A stretch of 34,390 nucleotides of DNA from Akkermansiaceae bacterium. GTDB lineage: Bacteria > Verrucomicrobiota > Verrucomicrobiia > Verrucomicrobiales > Akkermansiaceae. Location: positions 1 to 34,390 of the forward strand of contig JALOTY010000041.1 of the NCBI GenBank assembly GCA_025457665.1. The letters run 5' to 3'. Position 1 is the first letter of the stretch, and every line of letters begins with the position of its first letter. The notes under the pieces were generated by a model. The model saw only the letters and a program-made list of their open reading frames with translations. It was not told the origin of the DNA and made no database searches. Made by a program: the position numbers and the translations under genes. Below are positions 24,901 to 33,283 of this stretch, one piece after another.

Positions 24901-25572
24901 ATGCAAATCGACATCCTCACCCTTTTCCCTGAAATCGCCCTTGCGCCGCTGGGCGAGAGCATCATCAAGCGTGCACGCGAGGCGGGGATTGCCACCGTCC
25001 GGGCACACAATCTCCGGGACTGGGCGAAGGACAAGCATCGGCGGACCGATGACTACCTCTGCGGCGGCGGCCAGGGGATGCTGCTGATGCCGGGTCCGCT
25101 CTTTGATGCCATCGAGGCCCTCAAGGGTCCTGAGACCAAGGTCATCCTCATGACCCCGCAAGGCCGTGTCTTCAAACAGGCCATGGCTCGCGAGCTTTCC
25201 CGTGAAGCCCACCTGCTCATCGTTTGTGGCCACTACGAGGGCGTGGACCAGCGGGTGATCGATGAACTCATCGACCTCGAACTCTCCATTGGCGATTACG
25301 TGCTGACCAACGGAGCGATCGCCGCGGCGGTGGTGACCGATGCCATCGTCCGCCTGCTGCCCGGCGCGCTTGGCGATGCGCGGTCACCGGAGGACGAATC
25401 GTTTTCCGACCCCAATCTGTTAGAAGCACCGGCTTACACCAAGCCGGCTGATTTCCGAGGCTTGAAGGTGCCGGAGGTTTTGATGACCGGGCATCATGCC
25501 AGGATTGCCGAGTGGAAGCAGCGGATGGCGCTCGAACGGACCCGTGCGAACCGGCCGGATCTGTTAGGATGA
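24901..25572 (+). CDS. trmD: tRNA (guanine-N1)-methyltransferase
   Basis: 223 residues from the ATG before Q-I-D-I-L-T-L-F-P; a TTG at 24862 would add 13 residues. TrmD methylates G37 next to the anticodon using S-adenosylmethionine bound in a trefoil knot. Family blocks are G-G-G-Q-G-M (55-60), H-Y-E-G-V-D-Q-R (111-118) and G-D-Y-V-L-T (131-136). Two residues depart from the pattern I know: Asn137 where G-G-E is usual, and Glu166 (S-P-E-D-E-S-F) where E. coli has the catalytic Asp169 in E-D-S-F. The end, G-L-K-V-P-E-V-L-M-T-G-H-H then R-P-D-L-L, is normal. It is followed by the convergent rplY gene. Confidence 0.9.
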   Translation: MQIDILTLFPEIALAPLGESIIKRAREAGIATVRAHNLRDWAKDKHRRTDDYLCGGGQGMLLMPGPLFDAIEALKGPETKVILMTPQGRVFKQAMARELSREAHLLIVCGHYEGVDQRVIDELIDLELSIGDYVLTNGAIAAAVVTDAIVRLLPGALGDARSPEDESFSDPNLLEAPAYTKPADFRGLKVPEVLMTGHHARIAEWKQRMALERTRANRPDLLG

Positions 25573-25598
25573 GAAGGCAAGCTCCGGAAGCACCCACG

Positions 25599-25632
25599 AA
25601 AAAGCCCGGACCACCGTGGGGCGGGCCGGGCT
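25599..25632 (-). terminator. Intrinsic terminator for rplY
   Basis: On the minus strand a GC-rich hairpin (AGCCCGG at 25603-25609 pairing with CCGGGCT at 25626-25632, continued after one mismatch by CC/GG) is followed by five T residues. It lies 22 nt past the rplY stop and 27 nt past the convergent trmD stop. Confidence 0.75.
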
Positions 25633-25653
25633 GGAGAGGGTCTGGGAAGCGGA

Positions 25654-26235
25654 TCAGGCTTCGGTGCTATCGCTGCCGGCGAGCTTGCCGACGTGGGCGA
25701 TGACGACGTCTGCCGAGTAGGCGGGAGTGACGCCTTCGGGGAATTTCACATCGCCGATGTGGAGGGACTCGCCTTCATTGAGGGCGGTCACATCGAACTC
25801 GAGGACTTCGGGAAGGTTGGTGGCGGCGCAGTGGACATCCAGGGTGTGGATGATTTGCTCGAGGAGGCCACCGGCTTTCACGCCGATCGCTTCGCCCACG
25901 AGGTGGACGGGGACGTGGGCGGTGATTTGGGTCTTCTCATCGACGGCGAGGAAGTCGGCATGAAGCGGCTCGCCGGTCATGGGCTCGTGCTGGATGCTCT
26001 GGAGGAAGGCGAGACGGGAGCCTTCACCGGCGATTTCCAGGTTGATGAGGAGGTTTTCCGATTCGCTTTCGCGGAGGAGTTCCGTGAAGGCGCGGGCGTT
26101 GACCTTGAGGTTGGTGTTGGTGGCGCCTTTTCCGTAAATCACGGAGGGCAGCCAGCCTTCGCGGCGCATTTGTTTGAGGAGTCCGGAACCGGTGCGGGCG
26201 CGAAGCTCGGCTTTGAGCGAGTGTTTGATGGCCAT
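25654..26235 (-). CDS. rplY: 50S ribosomal protein L25/general stress protein Ctc
   Basis: 193 residues, the long Ctc/TL5 form. Residues 1-90 are the L25 domain that binds 5S rRNA, with L-R-A-R-T-G-S-G, L-P-S-V-I-Y-G-K-G and a Q-H-E-P-M-T-G-E-P-L-H-A-D-F block. Residues 100-185 are the TL5 C-terminal domain, with P-V-H-L-V-G-E-A-I-G-V-K-A-G-G and L-P-E-V-L-E-F-D-V. A strong promoter is placed 60 nt upstream and a hairpin terminator downstream, so it is a single-gene unit. In many bacteria rplY follows prs directly; here a rightward methyltransferase gene lies between them. Confidence 0.93.
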   Translation of the reverse strand: MAIKHSLKAELRARTGSGLLKQMRREGWLPSVIYGKGATNTNLKVNARAFTELLRESESENLLINLEIAGEGSRLAFLQSIQHEPMTGEPLHADFLAVDEKTQITAHVPVHLVGEAIGVKAGGLLEQIIHTLDVHCAATNLPEVLEFDVTALNEGESLHIGDVKFPEGVTPAYSADVVIAHVGKLAGSDSTEA

Positions 26236-26266
26236 GACAGAAACAGAGGTTTGAGGTTGCTTTCGT

Positions 26267-26287
26267 CCACCGGTTTCCGACCGGCGG
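26267..26287 (-). other. Hairpin at the predicted 5' end of the rplY leader
   Basis: An 8-bp stem with one mismatch (CCACCGGT at 26267-26274 with ACCGGCGG at 26280-26287) and a 5-nt loop starts within a base or two of the predicted transcription start. The leader then runs about 30 nt to the rplY start codon. It may protect the 5' end or serve L25 autoregulation; the sequence shows only the stem. Confidence 0.45.
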
Positions 26288-26294
26288 GGCGCGC

Positions 26295-26323
26295 CAGATA
26301 GCGGGTGGGAGAGCGAATGTCAA
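26295..26323 (-). promoter_or_regulatory. Sigma70-type promoter for rplY
   Basis: On the minus strand a perfect -35 TTGACA (complement at 26318-26323) is followed by a 17-nt spacer and the -10 TATCTG (complement at 26295-26300), preceded by a T-rich stretch. The start of transcription would be near 26288, giving a leader of about 53 nt. This is the best promoter match noticed in the window and fits a ribosomal protein gene. Confidence 0.7.
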
Positions 26324-26368
26324 AAATTTGTTGCGGCGGGGAAGGGGGGCTGGGAGTTTGTCTCTACC

Positions 26369-27127
26369 GTGAATTGGAAAAGCCAGGTCCGATCCCTCTT
26401 CTATCGCTCTTCATGCTGGCGGACCTTGATTGGCTTGGTATCGACGGCGAGTGGCCGCACCCGGCGGCTCCGGATGGAGCACTTGCAGTCCTACGATGAC
26501 CACGGGGCGATCGGTCCCTTGCAGCAGGACGAGGCTGTGGCCCTTTTTGGCCTGGTGCGGGCCTTGCGACCGCGGACCGTGGTGGAATTTGGTTTTTTTC
26601 ACGGCCACAGCGCCTTCAATTTCCTGATGGCTCTGGAAGCGGACGCCCTGCTGGCCAGCTACGATGTGGACGACGGGTCACGCGACCGCGCGGCGCGGGA
26701 GTTTCCCCAGCGGCCGGGGTTCCGGTTTTTTCACAAATCCCAGGAGGATTTCCACCCGGACGACGTCGATGGCCGACCGCTGGACCTGGTGTTTTTCGAT
26801 GCGGCCCATTTTCTGGACCTCAATCAGAGGACATTCGAGCGGGTCCGACCGCACCTCGCGCCCGGGGCGTGGATCGCCATCCATGACACCGGAGTCTGGA
26901 GTCCGGAGCATCTGGAGCCGGTCCACGAGGAATTCATCGCCACCATGCCCATCGAGCGGACCCGGGAGGGTCGAATCGTCCACCAACCCGGGGAAAGAGA
27001 GTTCGTCCGTTGGATTTTGGAGCATTTCCCGGAATTCCAGGCACTGCATCTCCATAGCTGCCGGACTTTGCGGCATGGGTTGACCTTCCTGCAGATCGGC
27101 CCGGGCTTTCCGGATGAGGCGGGCTGA
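26369..27127 (+). CDS. Class I SAM-dependent methyltransferase
   Basis: 252 residues with a GTG start; an internal ATG at residue 36 is an alternative. The Rossmann-type methyltransferase motif I is V-E-F-G-F-F-H-G-H-S-A at about 71-81. An acidic motif II (Y-D-V-D-D-G) and the motif IV strand L-D-L-V-F-F-D-A-A-H-F follow. W-I-A-I-H-D-T-G is the next strand, as in the Methyltransf_24 group, which often modifies sugars or small molecules. The substrate cannot be told. The gene lies alone, facing right between two leftward housekeeping genes, with its stop 5 nt from the prs stop. Confidence 0.75.
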   Translation: MNWKSQVRSLFYRSSCWRTLIGLVSTASGRTRRLRMEHLQSYDDHGAIGPLQQDEAVALFGLVRALRPRTVVEFGFFHGHSAFNFLMALEADALLASYDVDDGSRDRAAREFPQRPGFRFFHKSQEDFHPDDVDGRPLDLVFFDAAHFLDLNQRTFERVRPHLAPGAWIAIHDTGVWSPEHLEPVHEEFIATMPIERTREGRIVHQPGEREFVRWILEHFPEFQALHLHSCRTLRHGLTFLQIGPGFPDEAG

Positions 27128-27132
27128 GGATC

Positions 27133-28059
27133 TCAGATTTCGAAAAGTGAAGTCACCGATTGCCCGCAGGCGATCCGCCGGATCGCTTCTCCGAGGAGTG
27201 GGGCGATGCCGCAAACGTGGACTTTTTCGCCGCAGGCTTGGGGCACGGAGTCGGTGGTGATGACGGCCTCGATGGCGGATTGGCGGATTCTTTCGCGCCC
27301 CATTTCCCCGAGCACCGCGTGGGAAACCCCGGCAAAGATCCGTTTCGCGCCGTGTTTGTGGAGGATTTCCGCCGCGGCGCAGAGGGTGCCGGCGGTTTCC
27401 GTCATGTCATCCACGAGCATCACATCGCGGTCACGGACGTCACCGATGACGTTCATGGCCTCCACCTTGGTGGCGCTGACCCGGTGTTTGGCGACGATGG
27501 CGAGGTCCGCACCAATGGCATCGGCGTAGGCCCGGGCCATTTTCACACCGCCGACATCCGGGGAGACGACCGTAAGCCCGGCGGGATCCCCCACGCGCTC
27601 GCGGATGTGGCCGATGAGGGCCGGTTTGGCGTAGAGGTGGTCCACCGGGATATCGAAGAAACCCTGAATCTGCGGGGCGTGCAGGTCCATGGTCAGGACA
27701 CGGTCGACCCCTGCGGAGGTCAGAAGATTGGCCACCAGTTTCGCGGTGATCGGCACGCGTGGCTGGTCCTTGCGGTCCTGGCGGGCGTATCCGAAAAAGG
27801 GCATCACGGCGGTGATCCGGCCGGCGGAGGCGCGTCTGGCGGCATCCACCATGATCAACAGCTCCATGATGTTGTGGTTGGTGGGCGGACAACTGGGCTG
27901 GATGATGAAGATATCGGCCCCCCGGATGTTTTCGTTGATTCGCACGAAGGTTTCCCCGTCAGGGAAAGCCGTCACATGGACATCGGCGAGGCGGGTTCCA
28001 AGTTCGGAGGCGATTCGCTCGGCGAGCGAGCGGTGGGAGGTTCCACTGATGAGCTTCAT
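27133..28059 (-). CDS. prs: Ribose-phosphate pyrophosphokinase
   Basis: 308 residues, starting at the Met before K-L-I-S-G-T; the frame is open further upstream but that part does not resemble the family. It makes PRPP from ribose 5-phosphate and ATP for nucleotide, His and Trp synthesis. Family blocks are F-P-D-G-E-T-F-V-R-I, the P-P-T-N-x-x-I-M-E-L flexible region, Y-A-R-Q-D-R-K catalytic residues, a metal-binding D-L-H-A-P-Q-I-Q-G-F-F, and the PRPP loop D-D-M-T-E-T-A-G-T. It is divergent from the exosortase gene, with 68 nt between starts. Confidence 0.94.
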   Translation of the reverse strand: MKLISGTSHRSLAERIASELGTRLADVHVTAFPDGETFVRINENIRGADIFIIQPSCPPTNHNIMELLIMVDAARRASAGRITAVMPFFGYARQDRKDQPRVPITAKLVANLLTSAGVDRVLTMDLHAPQIQGFFDIPVDHLYAKPALIGHIRERVGDPAGLTVVSPDVGGVKMARAYADAIGADLAIVAKHRVSATKVEAMNVIGDVRDRDVMLVDDMTETAGTLCAAAEILHKHGAKRIFAGVSHAVLGEMGRERIRQSAIEAVITTDSVPQACGEKVHVCGIAPLLGEAIRRIACGQSVTSLFEI

Positions 28060-28127
28060 GCGTTTCGGGCGGCGGGCGGATTGTTGACATTCGGGCCGGG
28101 GTCGGCAACCCTGCATGCACCTGATTG

Positions 28128-29090
28128 ATGGAAAAGAACCCAGAACAAGCACCCATCTCCGCTTCGCCCCGCTTCCAGCAGTGGGCCGGGCCCGTCGCCA
28201 TCGGGGCGGTGGTGACATTCTTTTATCTGATTCTTCCGGGGAACTGGGGAGGCGGAACGATGCCGCCGCTGGTCTGGCTGGAGACCACTTGGAATGAATC
28301 GAACGATTTCGAGCACGGTTTCATGGTGCCACTGATCTGTGTCGGCCTGCTGGTCTGGCAGTGGAAGACAATGCGTGCGTCCATCGAACCGGGAAACCTT
28401 TGCGGAGCCTTCGTGGCGGTCCTTGGGGCCCTGTTTTTCGTGCTGGCCCATCGGACCGGCCAGGCCCGGCTCGCCATCGGGGGTCTTCCGATGATTCTCT
28501 GGGGTTCCGGCTGGTTCCTTTATGGCAACCGGGTGGCGTGGCAGACCTTGTTCCCTTTCTTTGTCCTGTGGTTGGCCATTCCTGTCCCCCAGTTCCAGCA
28601 GGCCACCACGAAACTCCAGATCGTTTCCACGAAACTCGCCTCGATCGGTTGTGGCTGGCTCGGGATCGATACGGAGGTTCGGGGCACGCAGATTTTCTCG
28701 CTTTCGCAAAAATGGGAGCCATTGGAAATCGATGAAGGCTGTGGTGGCATCCGCTCGCTCATGGCTCTGATTCTTATTTCCTCGGTTTGGGCCTACGTTT
28801 CCAAGATGGCTCTGTGGAAAAAGGTGCTGCTCTGTGCCGCGGCCTTCCCGCTGGCCATCATTGGCAACATGCTGCGCATCACTTCGATCTTCGCCCTGTC
28901 CGAGATGGGTCACGCCCAGTTCGCCAAGGATACCTGGCACGATTGGGCCGGTCTGGTGATTTTCTATCCGATCTCTCTTTTCCTGCTTCTCGTCACCCAC
29001 TCCATCCTCGAAGGGGGCATGCCCAAGTGGAGGAGATTGAAAGTCGAACGCCGGAAGATCGTTCGCAGCACCCAAGTCCAACCCAGCTAA
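28128..29090 (+). CDS. xrt: Exosortase (PEP-CTERM protein-sorting enzyme)
   Basis: 320 residues from the ATG at 28128 (a TTG lies one codon earlier). A multi-pass inner-membrane protein with about eight hydrophobic segments. The catalytic triad is complete: Cys205 in D-E-G-C-G-G-I-R (other exosortases have E-A-C-S-G-x-R), Arg250 in N-M-L-R-I, and His271 in T-W-H-D-W-A-G. Exosortases cut PEP-CTERM tails after export and attach or release the protein at the surface. The next gene, epsI, starts 6 nt after the stop. The PEP-CTERM protein at 12454-14124 is a candidate substrate; many more are expected elsewhere in such genomes. Confidence 0.9.
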   Translation: MEKNPEQAPISASPRFQQWAGPVAIGAVVTFFYLILPGNWGGGTMPPLVWLETTWNESNDFEHGFMVPLICVGLLVWQWKTMRASIEPGNLCGAFVAVLGALFFVLAHRTGQARLAIGGLPMILWGSGWFLYGNRVAWQTLFPFFVLWLAIPVPQFQQATTKLQIVSTKLASIGCGWLGIDTEVRGTQIFSLSQKWEPLEIDEGCGGIRSLMALILISSVWAYVSKMALWKKVLLCAAAFPLAIIGNMLRITSIFALSEMGHAQFAKDTWHDWAGLVIFYPISLFLLLVTHSILEGGMPKWRRLKVERRKIVRSTQVQPS

Positions 29091-29096
29091 GCGCGT

Positions 29097-29837
29097 ATGA
29101 ACAAAGGAATCTTTCTTGCCGCCTGCATCGGACTGACCTGTTCGGCCATTTTCTTCCTCCCGCCCTTCCGGCAAAGCCAGAGCGCGATGAACCTGGAAAT
29201 CCCGCCGCGGATCGGCAGTTGGAATGTGGAAACCTTCGCCGCATCGCAGAAGGAAATCAAGACCCTCGCTGCCGACACGACATTCGCCAAAGCGGTCTGC
29301 ACCCTGCCACGCAGCGAGGAAATGTCCTACATTTACGGCACTTCGCCTACCGATCAGGTCGATCTCTCCATCGTGCTTTCCGGCTACGATCTCTCGAATT
29401 CCATCCACCGTCCCGAACGCTGCATGCCGGCTCAGGGGCATCGGGGTCTCCTGGCCTCGAAATCGAAGATCGATCTCGACAATGGCAGGACGCTGCCGCT
29501 CACAAAAATCCTGAGCAAGCGGGATATTACCTACGTCGACGATCAGGAGAAAAAGCATCATCTGACCTTCAATTATCTCACGTACTATTTCTTCGTGGGT
29601 CATGAAGAGGTGACGGAGGATCACACCCACCGAACCCTCATCGACATCGTGGACCGCGTGGCCAAGGGCGAGGCCCAGCGTTGGGCTTTCGTGATGGTGA
29701 GCATGCCTTACCAGGACGAAGCACCCCATGAGTATGGCGCGCCGCTTCTGACCGAGGAACTCGCGGACAAAAAAATCCGCCAGATCCTTGCGGAGCTGGC
29801 GGAAAAGAACATCGACTGGGAGCGGATCCGTTCTTGA
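29097..29837 (+). CDS. epsI: EpsI-family exosortase-associated protein
   Basis: 246 residues with an N-terminal membrane anchor (about residues 4-22) and a periplasmic domain of the EpsI/DUF3485 family (PF11984). The hallmark H-R-P-E-R-C-M-P-A-Q-G starts at His104, and P-R-I-G-S-W precedes it near residue 37. EpsI is often fused to the C-terminus of exosortase; here it is a separate gene 6 nt downstream. Its role is linked to exosortase function and exopolysaccharide export but is not settled. The stop is 7 nt from the convergent ligase gene's stop. Confidence 0.88.
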   Translation: MNKGIFLAACIGLTCSAIFFLPPFRQSQSAMNLEIPPRIGSWNVETFAASQKEIKTLAADTTFAKAVCTLPRSEEMSYIYGTSPTDQVDLSIVLSGYDLSNSIHRPERCMPAQGHRGLLASKSKIDLDNGRTLPLTKILSKRDITYVDDQEKKHHLTFNYLTYYFFVGHEEVTEDHTHRTLIDIVDRVAKGEAQRWAFVMVSMPYQDEAPHEYGAPLLTEELADKKIRQILAELAEKNIDWERIRS

Positions 29838-29844
29838 GAGATTT

Positions 29845-31788
29845 TCAGGGTCCGGATGCCGGGGTGGGTTTGATGCCTGCGCCTTCGAGGAATTCGATCT
29901 TCCCCCGGATTTCCTCCCGTAACTTCTGTCTCTGGTCCTTGTTGTCCCAGTGACCGAGCCGATCGGCTTCGTCGAGCACGGTGATGGCCCGCTGGAATCC
30001 GCTGAGCGCGTCTCCCGCCCGCCGTTCTTTCCAGCGCTTGCTCCAAAGATAGTTCAGGTGGGTCGCAAACCAGAAATTGGCCTGATAAGCACCCTCCAAG
30101 CCGCCTTGGATCCGGATCGCATCGATGAAGGCCGCTTCCGCTTCGTCGTCGCGGTCGATGATGGAAAGGGTGTTGGCGAGATTGATCGCCGCCCCTGCGG
30201 ACATGGGATGCATGGCAAGGACTTCGCGATATTGATCGACCGCCAGGAGGTAAAAGTCGCGGCGATCCTTATCGGATTTTTTCGGGTCGTCACCCGCTGC
30301 GCGAAGGCTGTTCGCCCGCATCATGGCGATCTGATATCCGGGCCAGATGGCATTGGCATCTCGGAAAACCTCGGCGGCTGCTGAGGGATCCAAGTGCATC
30401 AGGGATTCCTTGGCATAAAAGGCGGGCCATATCGCCTTGAGCGTCCGGCTGCCGGCCTGACCGTGGTAAACGCAGATGGCAAAGAGCGAGACGCCTGCCG
30501 TGGCCGCGGTCCAGATCCGCCAGGTTTTCACCCGGGCATCCAGCCTGATGCCGGTGACGGCGATACCACCGATGCCAAAAAGGATCCCGAGAACAAGAGC
30601 GGATGGGAGCAAATGGAAGACGAAGCTGAAGTTTGCCTGGAAAAGCATCGCGACTCCTGCGGAGAGGACACCGACTCGGAGAGGATCGAGGTCCTCATCC
30701 GCGCCCTTCGTCCGCGAGCCCAGGAAAAGGCTGATGACCTGCATGAGCAAAAGAGCAGTCACCGCGACGAGAACCAGCGCGGCCCCGATCCAGCCGTATT
30801 CGGCGGCGGTTTGCAGGAATTCCTGGTGCACGAATGGCTCACTTTCCGGCCTCGTGCCGTGTCGCTCCGGGTTCCACTCCAGATTTTTTTCCCAACCGTA
30901 AGAGCGGCTGCCCCCTCCAACCCAGGGGTGACGACCGACGACTTCCAGGGCGAGATTGTAGAACTTCAGACGGGCTTCGTTGTCCGAGAATCGGGCCAAG
31001 GCACCGGCATTGATCTGCGTCGCATCGACGGTTCGCAGACTTGGCCAGATGACTGCCACAGCGCCAATCAACATGAAGGGCAGGGCAATCGCCAGCGGCG
31101 CGAAGCCCTTGCTGCGGCGGCGCCACAAAACGATGAGCCAGCCCACCATGAAGGCCGCACCGCCGACCCCGAAACCCAGCAATCCGGCACGTGCCTCGCT
31201 CAGGCGAATCGTCACCAGTGCCACGGCAAAGGCCAGCAGGTGAATCGATTTCAGCCTCCAATCATCTTTCGAAACCAGCACCCGGGACAAGGCGAGCAGA
31301 CTCAGCGCACCCATGAAGCAGGAGAAATCGATGTAGTGTCCGAAAAAGCCGGAGGGTGCCACGGTGGGTTTCGTTTCATAGGGCCAGATGACCGAGGGGT
31401 TCTGCCATTGCAGCAGGGCCATGGTTCCATTGGCGAGGGCGAGAAGCGAAAGACCGGCGAAGAGGAAACGGATCGATGCGCCTGCGGGATCAAGTCGGCT
31501 GGTCACCCAGGCGAATCCCAGCATGCCTGCCAGAAGAAGGAGGTCGTCCCTTCGGTCATCGAGCACCGGGGTCCCGAAGCAACGAAATGCGATCCAAGCC
31601 GCTGCGACGATGAGAGGGATGGCAATCGCCCTGGAGAATCCGGCGGTCGAGCGGACAAATCCCGCCAACACCGCCGAAACGCCCAGCGCCAGCAAAGCCG
31701 GGCCCCAACTCCACGAAAGGGTCTGCGGGCCGAGGACCATGGCCAGGCCCAGTGCCACGAAAAGGAAGATGGCGGATAAGGCACTCAT
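29845..31788 (-). CDS. O-antigen ligase/polymerase-like membrane protein with TPR-like tail
   Basis: 647 residues. Residues 1-440 contain about 11-12 membrane helices and the Wzy_C/O-antigen ligase loop: G-G-G-S-R-S-Y-G-W near 298, followed by H-Q-E-F-L-Q-T-A-A-E-Y-G-W-I-G-A. Residues 460-640 are helical and TPR-like, with N-L-A-N-T-L-S and later repeats A-I-R-I-Q-G-G and A-I-T-V-L-D-E-A. Proteins of this type join or polymerise repeat units of surface polysaccharide on the periplasmic side. Located with a glycosylphosphotransferase upstream (88 nt apart) and exosortase genes downstream, it fits an exopolysaccharide cluster. An SD-like GGAAG precedes the start. Confidence 0.85.
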   Translation of the reverse strand: MSALSAIFLFVALGLAMVLGPQTLSWSWGPALLALGVSAVLAGFVRSTAGFSRAIAIPLIVAAAWIAFRCFGTPVLDDRRDDLLLLAGMLGFAWVTSRLDPAGASIRFLFAGLSLLALANGTMALLQWQNPSVIWPYETKPTVAPSGFFGHYIDFSCFMGALSLLALSRVLVSKDDWRLKSIHLLAFAVALVTIRLSEARAGLLGFGVGGAAFMVGWLIVLWRRRSKGFAPLAIALPFMLIGAVAVIWPSLRTVDATQINAGALARFSDNEARLKFYNLALEVVGRHPWVGGGSRSYGWEKNLEWNPERHGTRPESEPFVHQEFLQTAAEYGWIGAALVLVAVTALLLMQVISLFLGSRTKGADEDLDPLRVGVLSAGVAMLFQANFSFVFHLLPSALVLGILFGIGGIAVTGIRLDARVKTWRIWTAATAGVSLFAICVYHGQAGSRTLKAIWPAFYAKESLMHLDPSAAAEVFRDANAIWPGYQIAMMRANSLRAAGDDPKKSDKDRRDFYLLAVDQYREVLAMHPMSAGAAINLANTLSIIDRDDEAEAAFIDAIRIQGGLEGAYQANFWFATHLNYLWSKRWKERRAGDALSGFQRAITVLDEADRLGHWDNKDQRQKLREEIRGKIEFLEGAGIKPTPASGP

Positions 31789-31876
31789 GGGATGTCTTCC
31801 GGGAAAAAGGGGCTTGTCCGTTCTTGATACAGGAAACGGAGGGAAAGCTTGCAGACCATGGGCATGAAAAGCCGTC

Positions 31877-33283
31877 TCACTTGGCCCCGCGGCCGAACAA
31901 CACGGCCGGCACGGTTTTCAACAGGAGTTTCACATCGAGCCAGAAGGACCAGTTATCAATGTAATGAAGATCCATGGCCACCCATTGCTCGAAGCTGGTG
32001 ATTTTGTTCCTGCCGCCCGCCTGCCACTCGCAAGTGATCCCGGGTTTCACGCTCAACCTGCGCCGATGCTCGGATTTCTCGAAAGCCTCCACTTCGTAAA
32101 GCGGCAATGGCCGCGGACCCACCAGGCTCATGTCGCCGAAGAGCACGTTGAGCAGTTGAGGAAGCTCATCGATGCTCAGCTTTCGCAGAAGCGCGCCGAA
32201 ACGGAAAACCCTGGGATCCCGGTCGAGCTTGAAAACGGGGCCGTCCATCTGGTTGCCGTGCTCTGCCTTGATTTGGTCGAGCAGCTTGTCGGCATCCGGC
32301 ACCATGGTCCGAAACTTCCACATCGGGAAAGGTCGGCCGTATTTCCCGGCACGCTTCTGGCAATAAAAAGCCGGGGCCCCCGGGCTCGAAAGGCGGATGC
32401 CCACCCAGGCAAAGATCCACAACGGCGAGGTCGCCAGGATGATGAAAAACGCCCCCACTCGGTCGAAGACCTCCTTCATCGCCAGTTCCCACGAGAGTTC
32501 GGGCGTGGATCTCAGAACCAGCATCGCCTTGTCGCCCAGAAGATCGAAAGTCGGCCGGGCGATCTGCGAACGCATGAAGGAAGCCGCGATCCAAGCCTCC
32601 ACCCCCTGCATTTCACAGGCTTCCACACAGGACGCCACCTTGGCGAAACCGGAATCCCCGGCGACGAAAATGACCCGCTCCACCGATTCCTTTTTGAGCA
32701 GTTCGTAAAGTTCGGAAACCGGCTCGTTTTCGATGTCGAAGCGGCCGACCAGGCGGATTTCCGAGCGAATGTAGGGATCCAGTTCGCCGAGGAAACGATC
32801 AGCATCGACGGGGCAACCGGCGATCACCACCCGTTCCTTGGCATCCTCCCGCACACGGCTGGTCTTCAGGTAGTTGGCCAGAACGCGGTCGCGGATGAAG
32901 AGGAAGATCAGCACCAATCCGGCACCCGTCCCCAGAACCAGACGGCTGCCATCGGGAAGCTTGCCGAAAGTGGCCACCATCCCGAAGATCAGGGCCATGA
33001 TGAGCAGCCCCTTGAAAAGCTGGCTGAGCGTCGTGATGGTCGGCTTCGAACGCACCCGACGGTAGAAACGCAGAAACTCGAGAACCAGAGGCGTGAAAGG
33101 CACCGCCAGGTAAAGCACCCACGACATTTCGAACAGCCCGCCGCCCTCGGTATGTTCCTGGCCGAAAAGCGTCCGGATCGGTCCTCGAAGGAGGTCAGCC
33201 AGATAGAAGGCAAACCACACCAATCCTGCATCGATGATCTGCAGGAGCTGGATGGAGAAGGCTTCTTTGCGGCCGATGGGCAT
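31877..33283 (-). CDS. Polyprenyl glycosylphosphotransferase (exopolysaccharide initiation)
   Basis: 468 residues of the WcaJ/EpsB-like family. Four N-terminal membrane helices (to about residue 130) are followed by a nucleotide-binding-type domain (V-V-I-A-G-C-P near 148) and a fifth hydrophobic segment near 285. The C-terminal bacterial sugar transferase domain has K-F-R-T-M-V-P-D-A-D, K-L-S-I-D-E-L-P-Q-L-L-N and G-D-M-S-L-V-G-P-R-P. It transfers a sugar 1-phosphate from a nucleotide sugar to undecaprenyl phosphate, the first step in building an exopolysaccharide unit. It probably shares a transcript with the ligase-like gene. Confidence 0.92.
   Translation of the reverse strand: MPIGRKEAFSIQLLQIIDAGLVWFAFYLADLLRGPIRTLFGQEHTEGGGLFEMSWVLYLAVPFTPLVLEFLRFYRRVRSKPTITTLSQLFKGLLIMALIFGMVATFGKLPDGSRLVLGTGAGLVLIFLFIRDRVLANYLKTSRVREDAKERVVIAGCPVDADRFLGELDPYIRSEIRLVGRFDIENEPVSELYELLKKESVERVIFVAGDSGFAKVASCVEACEMQGVEAWIAASFMRSQIARPTFDLLGDKAMLVLRSTPELSWELAMKEVFDRVGAFFIILATSPLWIFAWVGIRLSSPGAPAFYCQKRAGKYGRPFPMWKFRTMVPDADKLLDQIKAEHGNQMDGPVFKLDRDPRVFRFGALLRKLSIDELPQLLNVLFGDMSLVGPRPLPLYEVEAFEKSEHRRRLSVKPGITCEWQAGGRNKITSFEQWVAMDLHYIDNWSFWLDVKLLLKTVPAVLFGRGAK

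Noticed and set aside
28084..28112. TTGACA upstream of the exosortase gene as a promoter
   Set aside because: The -35 is perfect but the hexamers 16-19 nt downstream do not resemble a -10.
27160..28128. Plus-strand frame of 322 codons opposite prs
   Set aside because: prs is unmistakable; the antisense frame is Gly/Asp/His-rich with no pattern.
28056..29729. Minus-strand frame of 557 codons opposite exosortase and epsI
   Set aside because: It spans two well-identified genes and has no family similarity that I can see.
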